A stretch of DNA of 64,000 nt. Source: an uncultured Fibrobacterota bacterium (GTDB lineage: Bacteria > Fibrobacterota > Fibrobacteria > Fibrobacterales > Fibrobacteraceae). The translations under genes were made by a program, and so were the position numbers. Shown piece after piece: positions 25,401 to 30,165 of the stretch (positions are counted from its first letter, which is position 1; the number at the start of each line of letters is the position of its first letter). The notes under the pieces were generated by a model, which searched no databases, was not told the origin of the DNA, and saw only the letters and a list, made by a program, of their open reading frames with translations. The stretch lies in the NCBI GenBank assembly GCA_903876665.1, contig CAIRAY010000130.1, forward strand, positions 1 through 64,000. Direction: 5' to 3'.

Positions 25401-28400
25401 TTCCTGTCTATGGCAGTGGCCTCGAAGCACAAGTTTTGATTGGCGAAAATCTCATTCTTGACGGTACTCTGCAGTTCAGTATTGGCTCAGGCTTCGGTCA
25501 GTTTACTGACACCTTGATGCAGGTGACAGGAACCATCGACAATCGAGGGCTCCTTTGTGGCGCAGTTCCTTCGGGTTACACCTGTCAGGTCCAGGTCATG
25601 GGCAAGGCCGTGGTCGTCTCTGTGCTGGGACGCCAATTTCACTGGGACGTGGCAGGTACTGCGGGTTACCAAACCGGAAGCGGAATTTGGGGCGTGAATC
25701 CTTATTGGAGCGATAATGGAACGAGCCTGAACGTTTGGCCCGTAGCGAGTGGCACGGCCACATTCCCAGGGCCTGATGGCTCTTACAATATTCAACTCTC
25801 GGGTACCCAGAATGCCGATTCGATCTTCTTTACTGCGAATGGTTACACCTTAAGTGGCGACACGCTGCAGCTCTCTTCAGCAGCTATTATAGATGTCTCA
25901 GCTCTAGATACTACAACTGTTTCTGCCAGTCTCGTTAAGGGGTTTGGCACTGTAAAGACGGGCGCAGGTCACCTTCGCCTGACGGGTAACGCCCAATTTA
26001 CGGGAACAATGCAAGTTCAAGCAGGCTCTCTATCTGTGGATGGCAGCGTGACTGGTTCCGATAGCATTTTTATATCCAATGGGGCAACACTTTCGGGAGC
26101 TGGAACAATCTCGGCTCCAGTGTCCTTGGCATCTGGTGCCCAATTACTTCCGAGCAGCATGATGACCCTGGGTGGTTTACGCATGAATGCGGGTTCGACG
26201 ATTCGTCTGCAAGTTGGAAGTATTGCGAACACCACGCGTATTACCAGCACGGGTGCAATAGGGCTTGCCGGAACACTTTTCATAGATTCTGTTGCAGGCT
26301 TTGGCCAAGCCTTGACCTTGTTGATGACATCGACCCAAACCATATCTGGGTTGCCCACCTTGCAAGGCATTCCCACCGGTTGGACATCATCGCTGATTCT
26401 TCGCAATGATAGTCTTTGGCTTAAGCTAAACCAACCTCAGCCCCCAACAGGCATCGCCTTTTCTGATACCGTGGTGAATGAGAATACGGCAAATCCTTAT
26501 GCCCTGGCGGTTCTGTCTGCAATGGATCCAAATTCTTCTGATTCATTCATTTATAGTCTGGTCGCAGGAAGTGGATCCACGAACAACAACCTTTTCCACA
26601 TTAGTAACGACACGCTTTGGCTTGATTCATCAGTAGATTTCGAAACGATTTCGAATCTATCTGTACGCATCAAGGTGACCGATAGTGATCTCCTTGCTTT
26701 TGAGAAAACTCAAACGATTTCGGTATTGAATCTGAACGACAACGCCCCAGTCATTACTTCTAACGGCGGAGGCGCTACGGCCACCGTCAACATCTCGGAG
26801 AACACCACCGCTGTCACAACAGTCACTGCGACCGATGCCGACGGAACCTCGCCCACATTTGCCTTCAATGGCGGTGCCGATGAAGCGATTTTCGCAATCA
26901 ACGCCACCACGGGCGCACTCACATTCATCACGGCACCGGACTTCGACGCTCCCGCAGATGCCAATGCAGACAACATCTACACCGTGATCGTTCGCGCAAG
27001 TGATGGAATCCTTAACAGCGACCAGACCTTTACCATTACCGTAACCGACCTGAATGAAAGCCCGGTAATTTCCCGGCTTGAAGCCTTTCCGGCCAGTATT
27101 TTAATGACCCTCGGTGATACTGCCGATCTGGAAGCAAGATTCTTCGACACCTTTGGAACTCAGGTGGACACCATTCCTTCCGATCTTCGCTTCACGATGG
27201 AGACATCCCACATAGGCAAGCTCATTCGCAACACTCTCGTCACTTCCGACACCGGTCGCACACAAATTATTGTGACCGCGCTTGGCTTGCGCGACACCAT
27301 TTCAGTAATCGTCAAGCCCGATTCGATCATCGTAGTCCACGATACGATTCAAGTCCCGATTGGCATGGGCGTGGTCCTGATCATTCCTCCTTCCACAAAG
27401 CCATGGAATATTCAATCGGTTGCCGTGGCCAATGCGGGCCAAGATGGCATTCAGGGGGCATTATCCATCCAAATTGGATCGAGTAACGGAGCATTGCCGG
27501 CAACATTAATGGCCACCATTCCTACCGATACTCTCGCCAAACTGGCAGGTTCGGCGCAGGTCTATCTCCTGATGCAAAATGGCTCCCTCCAAAGACTTCC
27601 TTCTACCTCCTCCATCCTGGGCCTTTCCTTCAACACGGCCTCCCAGGGTACCTACCTGGTGGGCTATGACTCCGTTCCCCCGACCGTAACCCTCGAAGGC
27701 GAAAACCAACTCCTCCACCATGGCGGAAACCTTCAGCTCGGCTACCTGCTCGAGGATAACATTTCAAATCCCACACTACTGCTCCATTATCGCCTGCCCG
27801 GCGACACCACCACCCACACCATGCCCGCAAGAATTTCTAGTGATGGATCCCTGGTGGTGGACTCCACATTGCTGGCCTTGGGCGCAACCCTTTGGATCGA
27901 AGGTTCCGATGGAGTGCACCAATCCAAATCCACCCCCATTGATGTCACCGCAATTCTGCCCCCCCAGGATTTGCCAGGAGCCCTCCCTGATGCCCACTAC
28001 GGCATGTTTGCCGTGCCCTACCAAAATGGAGAGGCAACCGTGCTGGATATGCTTTCGGCAAAGCTCGGCAAATACAACCCCTCCAAATGGCGCGCTTACC
28101 TGACCCATGACGAGACCTATTCCGAAATTTCGGATTTCGACTCGCTCCGCTCCAAGCCCGGTCAAGCCTATTGGATCCGCATTCAAGGAATCAACCCATC
28201 CTTCCGTACCGACTCTCTCTCCACCTACCCGCTCAGTAAATCGACTCCAATCATCCTCAATCCCGGCTGGAGCGCCATCTCCAGTCCATTCGATTTCGAT
28301 GTAAGCTGGAAGGACATCCAGACCGCAAGCGGAATCCCCTCCGCTGCCTTGAAAGGCCCATACGCATACGAGGGAACGACGGGTGCATGGAGTCGTCCCG

Positions 28401-29221
28401 ACACCACCAACCGCATCCGGGCATGGCAAGGTTACCTGGTCAAAAATACGACTTCCCAGCCCGTAACCCTGCAGGTGCAGAACCTGAGCTACGATGCCAC
28501 GCGCAGCTTGGCGAGGTCCTCGGTGCAAAACACCCTCTGGACCCTCACTCCAAGCCAGGGAAGTGCAGAAGGCGCCTCGGCTTTTGCCGGAATCCATGCC
28601 CAGGCATCCATGGGCCCGGACTCCCTTGACCAGCCCTTCCCGCCCATACTGGAGCGCAGGCTAGCCGCTTCGTTCCGCACAGGGGATGGAACCTCCCTCT
28701 TGCACGATATGCGCCCCTCCGCGACCCTGAAGGAATGGTCTCTCAGCGTGCAAAACCTACAACCCAACACCCCCCTCACTCTGGCCTTCGCAGGACAAGT
28801 CACGACACCGGACAACCGTAAGCCATGGTTGCTCGAACGGAAGGGCCAAGCCCTCCACAGCCTAAAAAACGGAAGCGTCCGGATTGCTGTGGGTAGCGAA
28901 TCCAAGCGGGAATTTGCTTTGGTATTTTTAACCGACGATGAGGCTCTGCAAATGAATTCCCTCGTGCGGAACACTTTAAAACCGATTGCGAATTACCGAC
29001 AGCAAACGGCGTCCTGGACTCTCCCCGCCTCCATTCAAAATGCCTGGGTCCGCGTATCCATCACGGACGTGCGGGGCAGGATTGTGGCCCAACTCGCCAA
29101 TGAACGTCAGGATGCCGGATCCTATAGCGCCTTGATCCCACCCGGCCTAAACCTGCGGAACCCGGCATACAGGCTTGTACTTCAGGTGAATGGCAAATCC
29201 TATGTTGGAACGGGGGAATGA
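4481..29221 (+). CDS. Giant secreted PATR-repeat adhesin-like protein (8246 residues)
   Basis: One uninterrupted frame of 24.7 kb. Residues 1-35 form a long signal peptide (charged start, hydrophobic core, cut near HSA). Residues 39 to about 7320 are eleven large units, each opening with a W-D...G-(Y/I/F)-Q...G-x-W motif and containing autotransporter-associated beta-strand repeats (TIGR02601/PF12951 type: G-x-G-x-L-x-L, N-T-Y-T-G, G-T-L-x-L-G-N-G). Two cadherin-like modules follow (about 7325-7520, with NDNAPV and DLNESPV linkers), then an Ig-like region, a module with the LNPGW / SSPFDF motif (about 7826-7930), and a C-terminal beta-sandwich (about 8160-8246) with the pattern ITDVRGRIV. The last two resemble domains of type IX secreted proteins. 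There is no beta-barrel translocator, so this is not a classical autotransporter. PATR passengers form beta-helices; attachment to cells or plant fibre is the inferred role. Cysteines are rare. Confidence 0.85.
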   Translation: MAHSNPRDKVPWIYLSILAKCFGVVFLLSAMVHSATYTWDANAAPGYQPPASGTWGTNAYWTTDGTNLVAWPGAGNVAQFDGADGTYAITLNAVTANGLIFNFNGYTLSASTLTLNAPGTVSVSSGKTATISSVISGAVGLTVTGPGTLVVSGANTYTGVTTISGGASLQIATMPNGGTNGPLGAAAVAVDAANLVIDNGTLKLQNTIAQTSNRLFTIGDGGATLNAPGTTAWNLSGAGSLGHTGAAAHTLTLTGTNSAANTISIPVVGDNGAQPTSVVKSGTGLWTLGALNTYTGSTTISGGTLKTTVLANGGANSNIGASTTNAANLLIDGATFQIAGTVASSTDRLFTVGLSGATLDASGTGVGTVQWTNTGTVAFSGSGSRTLTLTGTLASTNVFAPLLADDGANATSLSKTGTGKWILTNDHTFSGTASVTSGTLQLGNSGTTGSLPGNVTVTNPGNLTFGRSNGVTWSNVISGNGAVSNVGTDTVTFTANQTYTGTTTVAAGATLQLGNGGTTGQVAGNMSNTGTLIFNRSNAQTYSGVISGAGTVIKKNTDTLTLGGANTFTGPLYILGGATKVSAISYLGATTAAANLVIDGGLLRYSGAAASSARLFTMGDNGTTIEANGSGALTLSAVTAIAHTGTAAHNLVLGGTHTGANVMTPIIGDGAQATSLTKVGAGTWSLAGLNTYTGTTTLNAGILQYTTLADGGNASSLGASTGAASNLLLNAGTLKFAGSSNTSSNRLFTVGTPGASLDATGTGTAVVSFTNPGNVGWSGVGTHTLTLTGTNTYNNIFAPLIADDGANATSLSKTATGKWILTNDHTLTGTVSVTSGTLQLGNGGTTGSVPGSVTVTNPGVLAFNKTGERIYTQGITGTGGVAMNGTDTLTFPNNMVYTGATTVNSGTLRLGVGGKTGSVAGSITNNGTVLFDRGYATTYAGVISGTGTVIKKGRDTLTLTGTNTLTGTTRILDGVLRLGAAGTTGSLVGNIENNTVLLFQRNNAMSAYSGVISGPGRVEVNNASITTILSGSNTYTGKTEVVNGVLNVQHANALGSSSAPTLIYPTARLQLQNNVTVAAESLWLSSSYNPGAIYNVSGTNAWNGPIYIADSATVANVSGSLTIGGTLYGNSPFVMNSGVVRLSGSGPYQGMFRVTSGEARIDGNYPNAAGVVVASAKTLSGSGDVAGTTTLSNYSTLSPGAGSGATGTLTVDHLVLADTSILAFDLGSTANHDQVVVHGNLWLNGRLQINALGGFGEGTYPLIDCDGAVLNSGLVLESSLPGYTLTIQVAGGVVNLVVVGSSTGSMTWDTDVTAGYQAAAGTWGSDNFWTSNGTDLVAWPGAGNSAVFAGTSGTYGIAVSGTQTASGLDFQTTGYTLSGDTLLLQDHTGIVARSGVTAILSSPVKMVSGNARLYASNTGYTSSGTLRLLGGLNAGLGNIQLYGQNTSAIKAYYEWLSGEYSARNLFLGGYTGSLVSGGQNMQLILGGTSQTSITDTIILNQANQKLLLQDNAILDAGYVINSGNAPELRIGGLSTLLANRIAFTHASNGSFYLDGGLLKAKGDEASFISTAGGTVKLTSNGGRIDDGGFAVTIPSILASTGGLTKTGSGTLTLTAENTYSGGTLIQEGILKLGNGSTTGFVQGDIVNNGQLVIHRSNGDTLTGVVSGTGSMELKFGTSPNYLGLMGSNTYTGATVISQGEVYLMNANGLGSTVAGTTIKTGSNLILYGLTYAAESLWVDGGGIRTTALNTPGDLDVLTGSIYISKTPTIRVNDVGDTLMLQGNISGSSGFFKTGSGIVWIQGDCGFDGPIVDSAGALWMDCESSTLGEISVLGGAEFGGSGSVAGEVRLGALSILNPGPGFGRISKLTTGSLTLSGTSIIKMDVGSLTSHDTIDVQGNLLLNGSLQLSTIPGFTAGTYTLMTYSGTLTDSGLSVTSVPVGYQCSIQAGSGKVDLVVTRQAKLFWDTDVASGYQAASGNWGTDSYWTTNGTSLGAWVDSTHAEFAGSGISTLTIVGNKYLTGMSFLSDGYTLTGDSLIFIGDSSRITAASGAEGVVNTSLAFPNGSLLEVLCTEAGYTQSGILTFTQGIWAPNAKLALTGSGEGKISGYINFSGGTSKLGQVNLASTSATSIRTELTLSGTASLELDSLNMYGSYQNVQLLDNSYMKVGRIRYNGGSSFYLSGNSTLEANKITFLNTNNRFFFDGGLLKARSSDSLMTSTGATAVMATGARIDDGGYTVIIPSILADKLGQVGTLTKTGSGTLILTGTNTYTGATTISEGTLKLGNGGATGIISSNVLNNGVLEFSQSLSPNYTFAKTISGTGDVVKSGSSQVSLTVANTYTGKTRILAGSLGVAHATGLGTATGVTEVSKGAQLAIWGGVTVAAESLYIAGTILNSSSANAWNGPLLLTDTASIQILLGALTLGGELIGAKPLQVSGIQLIMSGSGIFSDVITSNASELRLTGNYPMASLLLQPTGMLTGSGSLGGILNVSQRGILSPGNSNVVGTLGTMTVGGLTLADTSKLWIDLATPGSSDVIAVNGDLVLDGEVLLNPMTGFAPGTYNIATYTGTLTDQGLRILSAPGGYSYSVVAGGGIVQLTVSTDAPTLRWDISGTAGYQDGSGTWGVDNFWSNDGSTLGAWVDGSEALIGGYDSSYAITVSGNKSIAGIRFGSDGFTLTGDTLLLSSPARIAVVPTSSYNAVSVISNPIKATSVNPLFVSANYGYTKSGTLRLKGGLNATGQTIKLYGQGLNGTQKGYYEWMGGTYGAKTLEFGGYEPLIYATAGQNAQLTIGSTSQVSISDSIVHRYGTQNLILSDSAYVSTGIYSTAFTTTNLTVKDQAVLEVNKLSMGTNAVSYFNGGTLRARRDDASFVTAGTLLLGGNGLLLDDAGYQVVVTGILASATNQTGKLIKSGIGSVTLASNNTFIGLTRILEGDLAIGNGGTTGLLVGAIENYGNLKLNRSNVVTLLSNISGTGNLYLQNVNDKTLSGTNSFTGLSQVTGGRVLVANALAFGSETGPTLVDSGATVELMNNVSVAAETLMVKGVGLADRGALRISSTVSSAAWNGPILLQDSTLFRAAGARLSLGGVISGAFPLAIMDSLPNHTVVLNGQNTYTGNTHLLSGTLEVNGSLASTSTLLASSGTTLQGSGNVQGAVTLTGSVLSPGSGQGSVGTLTLGSLTMDTLSSLMMDVGSLASSDRIVVSGNALLQGKLVLNPLAGIQSATYTLLSTVGTLTNNGIELSSLPSGWSGSLSVVGKELRLTLSKATVMTWDAFGSTGIQAGSGSWGSDAFWTADSLSRGTWPGAGNSALLAGSPGSYAITIAGAQNVEGIHFATAGYVVGGDSILTSTNSVFKAGSGVHAYLNAPVRAEADVDWIASDGLYKAPAIFEASGGLNAPNHLLRMYGRRAGRFPATYIISGGFTRIDEAFVGGYSYAGTGSSNGPAYLGAKQANLMIKGSGTQVTADTIHFTSDSNSIVVKDSALLQVSVLTSPFATTRLEATNGAIVETYSLFSNGLTNTILFNGATLRAATSGPTSTWNYVSYATSRINVGSDGMVVDIPLSIQNKVIRSGIGNATGQVGWLRKTGLGQLNLVTSTCTGPIYIDAGTLLLNNLTSSFVQNNGVFSLNAQSASTVSSLISGIGTLNKIGNSTITLSGNNTYTGSTDIQYGTLILAHSNALGSTSGRTILNTGATLSFSGGQVVPAETLMVANNQNMQAYLDISDKTATWGGPILVNDSLTFAGNGNYHLYGGLTILGKLSGASPLKVTGGTFILFNDSNSYTGDIVVNGGRFRVKGVLPARSMTVSTGALQGVGYIQSSVDMQNATLSPGMGEASAGTLTTDALQLASTSVLRYDLGDTATSDRILVKGDVILDGSLIINEAMPGLRTARYLILEAQGRLVDNGLVLTQLPSGMQANIVVIESKLYLDVVAPNYRIWDIASTAGIQGGTGIWDASSTLWTADSLTRMTWPGASANAVFAGDSGSNLVTVQGSKQLQSIDFLSKGYTLTGDSLYIDGLSSIVAKSGITGEIDAPIRVLNDTLNLVSSGPNYTQSGSLIFRGGINDSNGRIRLFSSGGSIYYSNYSFLGDASYLARVIELGGYSGTDAAGLSINQLINLTIGGKAHMVADSLWHRHDWHNVYLQDSAHLVLGSWFEPMSTPGLKVSGASLFEVRDMRVGSGGSWVGGLKLDGGTVKPRESTSSWFVGSHTLAFGLTSNGGTIDVGTYDVIMGTGLTNAPSSVGWFRKAGAGTLVLNLDNSATGISTVAAGTLRLGNGSATGGFTGSLIDSSVVEFKRSGTASHAGTISGPGEVKLTGTAAITFTGANTYSGTTTVSSGRYVVGNASALGSALGRTTVASGAEIQLEPNMVVAQESLFVSGTGASGVGALRTTSGASEWNGPIHVQDSVTAYISGSLSLGGNIVGSGSLNLLSGTLAMSGAASYSGATQAKAATLVMHGSLSSPLGVFLKQSAGLVGSGSIVGPVVLDASANTLSPGTGLTGLGSISTLTVGSLVLGDSSILAFDLARTDSSDLVQVNGNLVLNGQLQIQAPADLPAGTYTLFTYTGTLTDNNVVLTKLPSGYGCNLTVGAGVVSLVVTASTRIAWDLSNTAGYQAGSGVWGAVANWSQDGVSRQTWPGSGNLALLGGSNGSHSVTVSGNQNVDGLEFSARGYVVSGDTLLLGSYPALTVLNGIYATISAPLSSPNANVSLISTGKGYTSNSTLTLSGGLHAGTGNIDLFGQGYGTQKGYYVWNGGAYSAQNIRLGGYPGLANTLNQNIAWTLGGNSMVTVQDSLRFYGSNQQVTLQNNATLSSPQVMIEDGSTLLVRDSAVLESKKIVSLSNSTSLTLNGGTLRALDDDSNFVSLVTGKAITLGSYGGVIDDAGHRIMIPYVIQGNGALTKAGTGRLIFTTYQPYTGTTTVQAGILQLGNYGLSGNVAGAIVNNGTVELRHTSGTAILAGVVSGTGGILQHGTTTWILQGNNTFSGDYDFQQGTLVLSHGNALGSSMGYTKVGTGATLKLATSMVVEAESLWIEGVKLSGIPALSYPDSSVTWNGPIHLDDSCVFSGDSGSLTLGGNLSGYGPLLLNAGDVVLSGHATYLGTTWLTAGSLRVDGILDSQLVVEDASLLGGGEIKGNVRLKRSNLAPGTGLNASLDTLTVGSLVLESSDTIYLDISEPGIHDQIVVDGSLQLAGVIKINAYGRPSGDYEIITYQGTLKLGSVQLIAPAQIQASLVYESGKVILRLPAQSYLTWDLANAAGYQDGDGNWSDANWTTNGTTRGIWTSGAVAVLEGSQTGDTITVTSPTTVSGIRVNHSDVLVGDTLLMTGTPAILSGFKDTIRIDNPIRTLDADLIIGSSGEGYDTATVFPSRIHTAFNGSIDAGDHDIILYGQIPSRHNANFYGTVKARNLRLGGYRGQSTPQSQNSSFSIGGTAVITDSIILVDTNNTLSIPGNVRASVVYVDYPKVSSTYQIIVIDTGRLDVGQLVLAKPNSRLNLGGTLGALQDDTNFVTGATGSKLIFQRTNSGGGVMSNATFTIDDSGHTVHINLPMSDSTSQVGTFYKKGSGTLVLGDTTSFLGGIVIENGTLQVGKGGLKGSLTGTVTNNGVLRYNRADTTLFSNEISGTGDLEVAGSGRLALSRANPFTGDVYVDSGASLSLRHVKSLGTSQGATHVRKSGHLEIYGDLVMASETLYVAGSGPYSSVYASYLGALGGYRWNPRWDGPIVLTDSTTFSSFDVSYLNISGSISGSYPLGTIGWVTRPLRLGGQNTYTGNTHVSSEMVLDGSLASQSTVYVHNNGTLSGGGVAYGHVVIENGARLDPYTILVDHSRIPAKLTLGSLAMDSAAYFEMTLGTLSDTVSVLGNALVQGQLRITEGAGFAAGSYVLVDCGGTLDYQGLSILSAPKGFAVALSVVGNKLMLDVTPLTSYTWDVADAAGIQSGNGTWGVDGNWSAQGTGARTAWAGSGSTARFAGSSGTWNVAVSGSQQVDAIQFDTSGYTISGDTLVMGTSPLLVAGSGDSGTISAFIDSKLGDLALFSADVGYTKSGLLRLEGGLDATGHRINFFGQGTASLSNVNYQWMGGTYKAKEVSLGGYPSMINFSEGQKVNLVIGSNSQVGLSGDMWAESEGEYVTLQNEASMILDRFRGFNYTYLTIKDSAVLEANSLELHPTISGLLTFNGGTLKARQSSSDFLENNVSATVTINAGGAKIDVSSYDVTINAGFIGTGGLTKLGTGALTIDADNTYTGTTTIDAGTLQLGTGDTTGSVVGAIVNNGILSINRRNLWLFNQIISGNGSLIQQGIGYLALGGKNTFSGRFDILAGGQVNARSDSALGTTVGPTSVASGATLKLVNNTTFAPESLYLAGSGKSGLGALQLGEGNTHWTGPIILTDSALFYFYVYNKYHRISGVISGAYPLVINGLGVGNYSLALEAANTYTGNTHLQAGSLLVNGSTSPTSTIFVSGMGVLGGSGTVSGPVMVSSGGTLAPGDTGSTVGTLTLGSLQMDSESMLNFTLGSVAGSDKIVVNGNVVLAGALAVDSIAGFDAGTYTLMTWTGSATNNGISLGAMPTGFSYSLQVGADKLTLVVNKRTTQTWDLATLAGFQSGSGHWNMAGASWSIDGTTLGTWNDISQVATFAGTRGKWSVVLDSKQQAAGLDFVSSGYTLSGDSLVLLDQPSVVARSGVSTTIASPIRIANGPLQLYASNTDYTAQSSLQFSGGIDASSTSILFYGKNLGAPTAAYNLSGGTVRAKQLALGGYSATAMPTKAAGLSLVLGGTVQVNADTISIGGESQILTIQDTALVEAGLLSGGVTTSQVWIQDNAVLSLGSLRWSRSASALQLNGGTLRALRSGTDFITASAGDLLTVTSLGGTLDDAGFDVTLRSGMGGSGTLIKQGSGSVTLDSSWSHTGALALAAGRLILNGATLNSASLAISNGATLEGHGSVLGSVTMAAGSEIVLDSVGNGPFQLGSLSMNSTSTITIPVYGSGLEAQVLIGENLILDGTLQFSIGSGFGQFTDTLMQVTGTIDNRGLLCGAVPSGYTCQVQVMGKAVVVSVLGRQFHWDVAGTAGYQTGSGIWGVNPYWSDNGTSLNVWPVASGTATFPGPDGSYNIQLSGTQNADSIFFTANGYTLSGDTLQLSSAAIIDVSALDTTTVSASLVKGFGTVKTGAGHLRLTGNAQFTGTMQVQAGSLSVDGSVTGSDSIFISNGATLSGAGTISAPVSLASGAQLLPSSMMTLGGLRMNAGSTIRLQVGSIANTTRITSTGAIGLAGTLFIDSVAGFGQALTLLMTSTQTISGLPTLQGIPTGWTSSLILRNDSLWLKLNQPQPPTGIAFSDTVVNENTANPYALAVLSAMDPNSSDSFIYSLVAGSGSTNNNLFHISNDTLWLDSSVDFETISNLSVRIKVTDSDLLAFEKTQTISVLNLNDNAPVITSNGGGATATVNISENTTAVTTVTATDADGTSPTFAFNGGADEAIFAINATTGALTFITAPDFDAPADANADNIYTVIVRASDGILNSDQTFTITVTDLNESPVISRLEAFPASILMTLGDTADLEARFFDTFGTQVDTIPSDLRFTMETSHIGKLIRNTLVTSDTGRTQIIVTALGLRDTISVIVKPDSIIVVHDTIQVPIGMGVVLIIPPSTKPWNIQSVAVANAGQDGIQGALSIQIGSSNGALPATLMATIPTDTLAKLAGSAQVYLLMQNGSLQRLPSTSSILGLSFNTASQGTYLVGYDSVPPTVTLEGENQLLHHGGNLQLGYLLEDNISNPTLLLHYRLPGDTTTHTMPARISSDGSLVVDSTLLALGATLWIEGSDGVHQSKSTPIDVTAILPPQDLPGALPDAHYGMFAVPYQNGEATVLDMLSAKLGKYNPSKWRAYLTHDETYSEISDFDSLRSKPGQAYWIRIQGINPSFRTDSLSTYPLSKSTPIILNPGWSAISSPFDFDVSWKDIQTASGIPSAALKGPYAYEGTTGAWSRPDTTNRIRAWQGYLVKNTTSQPVTLQVQNLSYDATRSLARSSVQNTLWTLTPSQGSAEGASAFAGIHAQASMGPDSLDQPFPPILERRLAASFRTGDGTSLLHDMRPSATLKEWSLSVQNLQPNTPLTLAFAGQVTTPDNRKPWLLERKGQALHSLKNGSVRIAVGSESKREFALVFLTDDEALQMNSLVRNTLKPIANYRQQTASWTLPASIQNAWVRVSITDVRGRIVAQLANERQDAGSYSALIPPGLNLRNPAYRLVLQVNGKSYVGTGE
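4586..26446 (+). repeat. Eleven-unit protein repeat array within the giant gene
   Basis: Unit starts (the Trp of the W-D motif) lie at 4595, 8402, 10370, 12302, 14288, 16283, 18281, 20222, 22253, 24242 and 25643. Units 2-9 are 644-677 residues each; unit 1 is about 1270, unit 10 about 470 and unit 11 about 270. A complete unit has five parts in order: W-D...W header with G-Y-T-L-S-G-D; a GGL...LYGQ segment; a DSI/LQDNA segment; a LNGGTLRA...IDDAGY segment leading into PATR repeats; and a closing TLSPG / D-x-I-x-V-x-G-N / G-T-Y-T-L / LVV segment. The DNA has diverged enough between units that they are old duplications rather than recent copies. Confidence 0.8.
5200..7500 (+). repeat. Internal duplication making unit 1 twice the normal length
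   Basis: Two stretches about 1.2 kb apart match closely: near 5716-5860 and 6910-7055 the protein repeats the pattern SLSKT-x-TGKWILTNDHT followed by TSGTLQLGN and VTVTNPG. The segments ahead of them (near 5215 and 6417) also correspond, with the shared pattern GLNTYTG or ALNTYTG. An internal segment of about 400 residues therefore appears twice in tandem. Confidence 0.65.
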
Positions 29222-29313
29222 CCTTGCTTTCTGACAAAAATTCCATGTACTCTAAAAAAGGCACACCCAATTTTCCCCTTAATCTTGATTTTTTGGGTAA
29301 ATTCATTTATTGA

Positions 29314-30165
29314 ATGACCTCGGCAGATTCAAATATTCAGGGAGAACTCCCCTCCATCTACGGATACATCGATTTCCGTGCCTATTTGTCCGATTATCAA
29401 AAAGCACGCGTAGAGTGGGATCCCGATTTTAGTGGAAGCGGGATTTCCCGTTTGCTCGGAATGCCCAACACCCGGAGCTACTTTTCCGACGTCATCAAAG
29501 GCCGCAAGGTTTCAACGACGTTCGTAGAACGATTCGTGGAGCTTTTTCGCCTCGATGACCACGCCGGCCGGTTTTTCCGTGCCTTGGTCAAATGGAACCA
29601 AGCGGACTACCAGGAGGACAAAGAGGCCTGTTTTGAACAGCTCGTGGCCCTCAACCGAACCCCCCGTCGCGACCTTCTCCTTCAGGAATACCGCTATTAC
29701 AAGGACTGGCACAACAGCGTGATCCGCGCTATCCTCAATTTGCACGACTTCCGCCAAGAAGACTGCAAGGCCCTGGGAGCCACGGTAATTCCCGCTATTT
29801 CTGCGCACACCGCCCAGGAATCCTTGGATTTGCTGCTCGAAATGGGCCTTATCGCGGCCAATCCTGAGGGGTTCCTCAAGCCCACGCAAAACTGTATCAC
29901 CAGTGGTGGCTACGCCAAAGACGAGATCATCCGGCAATACCAGCTCCAGTGCCTGGAGGCTGCGAAGCGGACGATTATCCAAGGAGTTGAAACCCCCCAC
30001 AATGTTTCGACCAATATTATTTCCGTTAGTAAAAAGGGTTACTCCCGCATTGAAAAACGCATGCAAAAATTTAAAGAAGAAGTTCGCTCCATCGTCCACA
30101 AGGACGCAGACCTCACCGATCGCATTTACCAAATCACCTTGACTTTACTACCATTAAGCAAATGA
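29314..30165 (+). CDS. TIGR02147-family (DUF4423-like) putative regulator
   Basis: 283 residues, soluble, no signal peptide. The N-terminus (YGYIDFRAYLSDYQK) and the following segment with GISRLLGM and FSDVIKGRKVS match the TIGR02147 family, whose N-terminal half looks like a degenerate helix-turn-helix for DNA binding. The central block (KWNQADYQEDKEACFEQL, then YYKDWHNSVIRAIL) is also characteristic. The family is expanded in Fibrobacter succinogenes and occurs in a few other phyla; its members are thought to be regulators, but I know of no experimental proof. It lies 92 bp after the giant gene, and its stop overlaps the next start (ATGA), so it is cotranslated with the lipoprotein that follows. 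No strong terminator or promoter is visible in the 92-bp gap, so read-through from the giant gene is possible. Confidence 0.75.
   Translation: MTSADSNIQGELPSIYGYIDFRAYLSDYQKARVEWDPDFSGSGISRLLGMPNTRSYFSDVIKGRKVSTTFVERFVELFRLDDHAGRFFRALVKWNQADYQEDKEACFEQLVALNRTPRRDLLLQEYRYYKDWHNSVIRAILNLHDFRQEDCKALGATVIPAISAHTAQESLDLLLEMGLIAANPEGFLKPTQNCITSGGYAKDEIIRQYQLQCLEAAKRTIIQGVETPHNVSTNIISVSKKGYSRIEKRMQKFKEEVRSIVHKDADLTDRIYQITLTLLPLSK

Noticed and set aside
27776-28597. 273-codon minus-strand frame within the giant gene
   Set aside because: Antisense shadow of the C-terminal part of the giant protein; Gly/Val-rich with no motif or ribosome-binding site.
4481-29221. Possibility that the giant gene is a chimera or several genes
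   Set aside because: The frame is continuous, repeat register is kept throughout, and only one signal peptide and one C-terminal domain are present.
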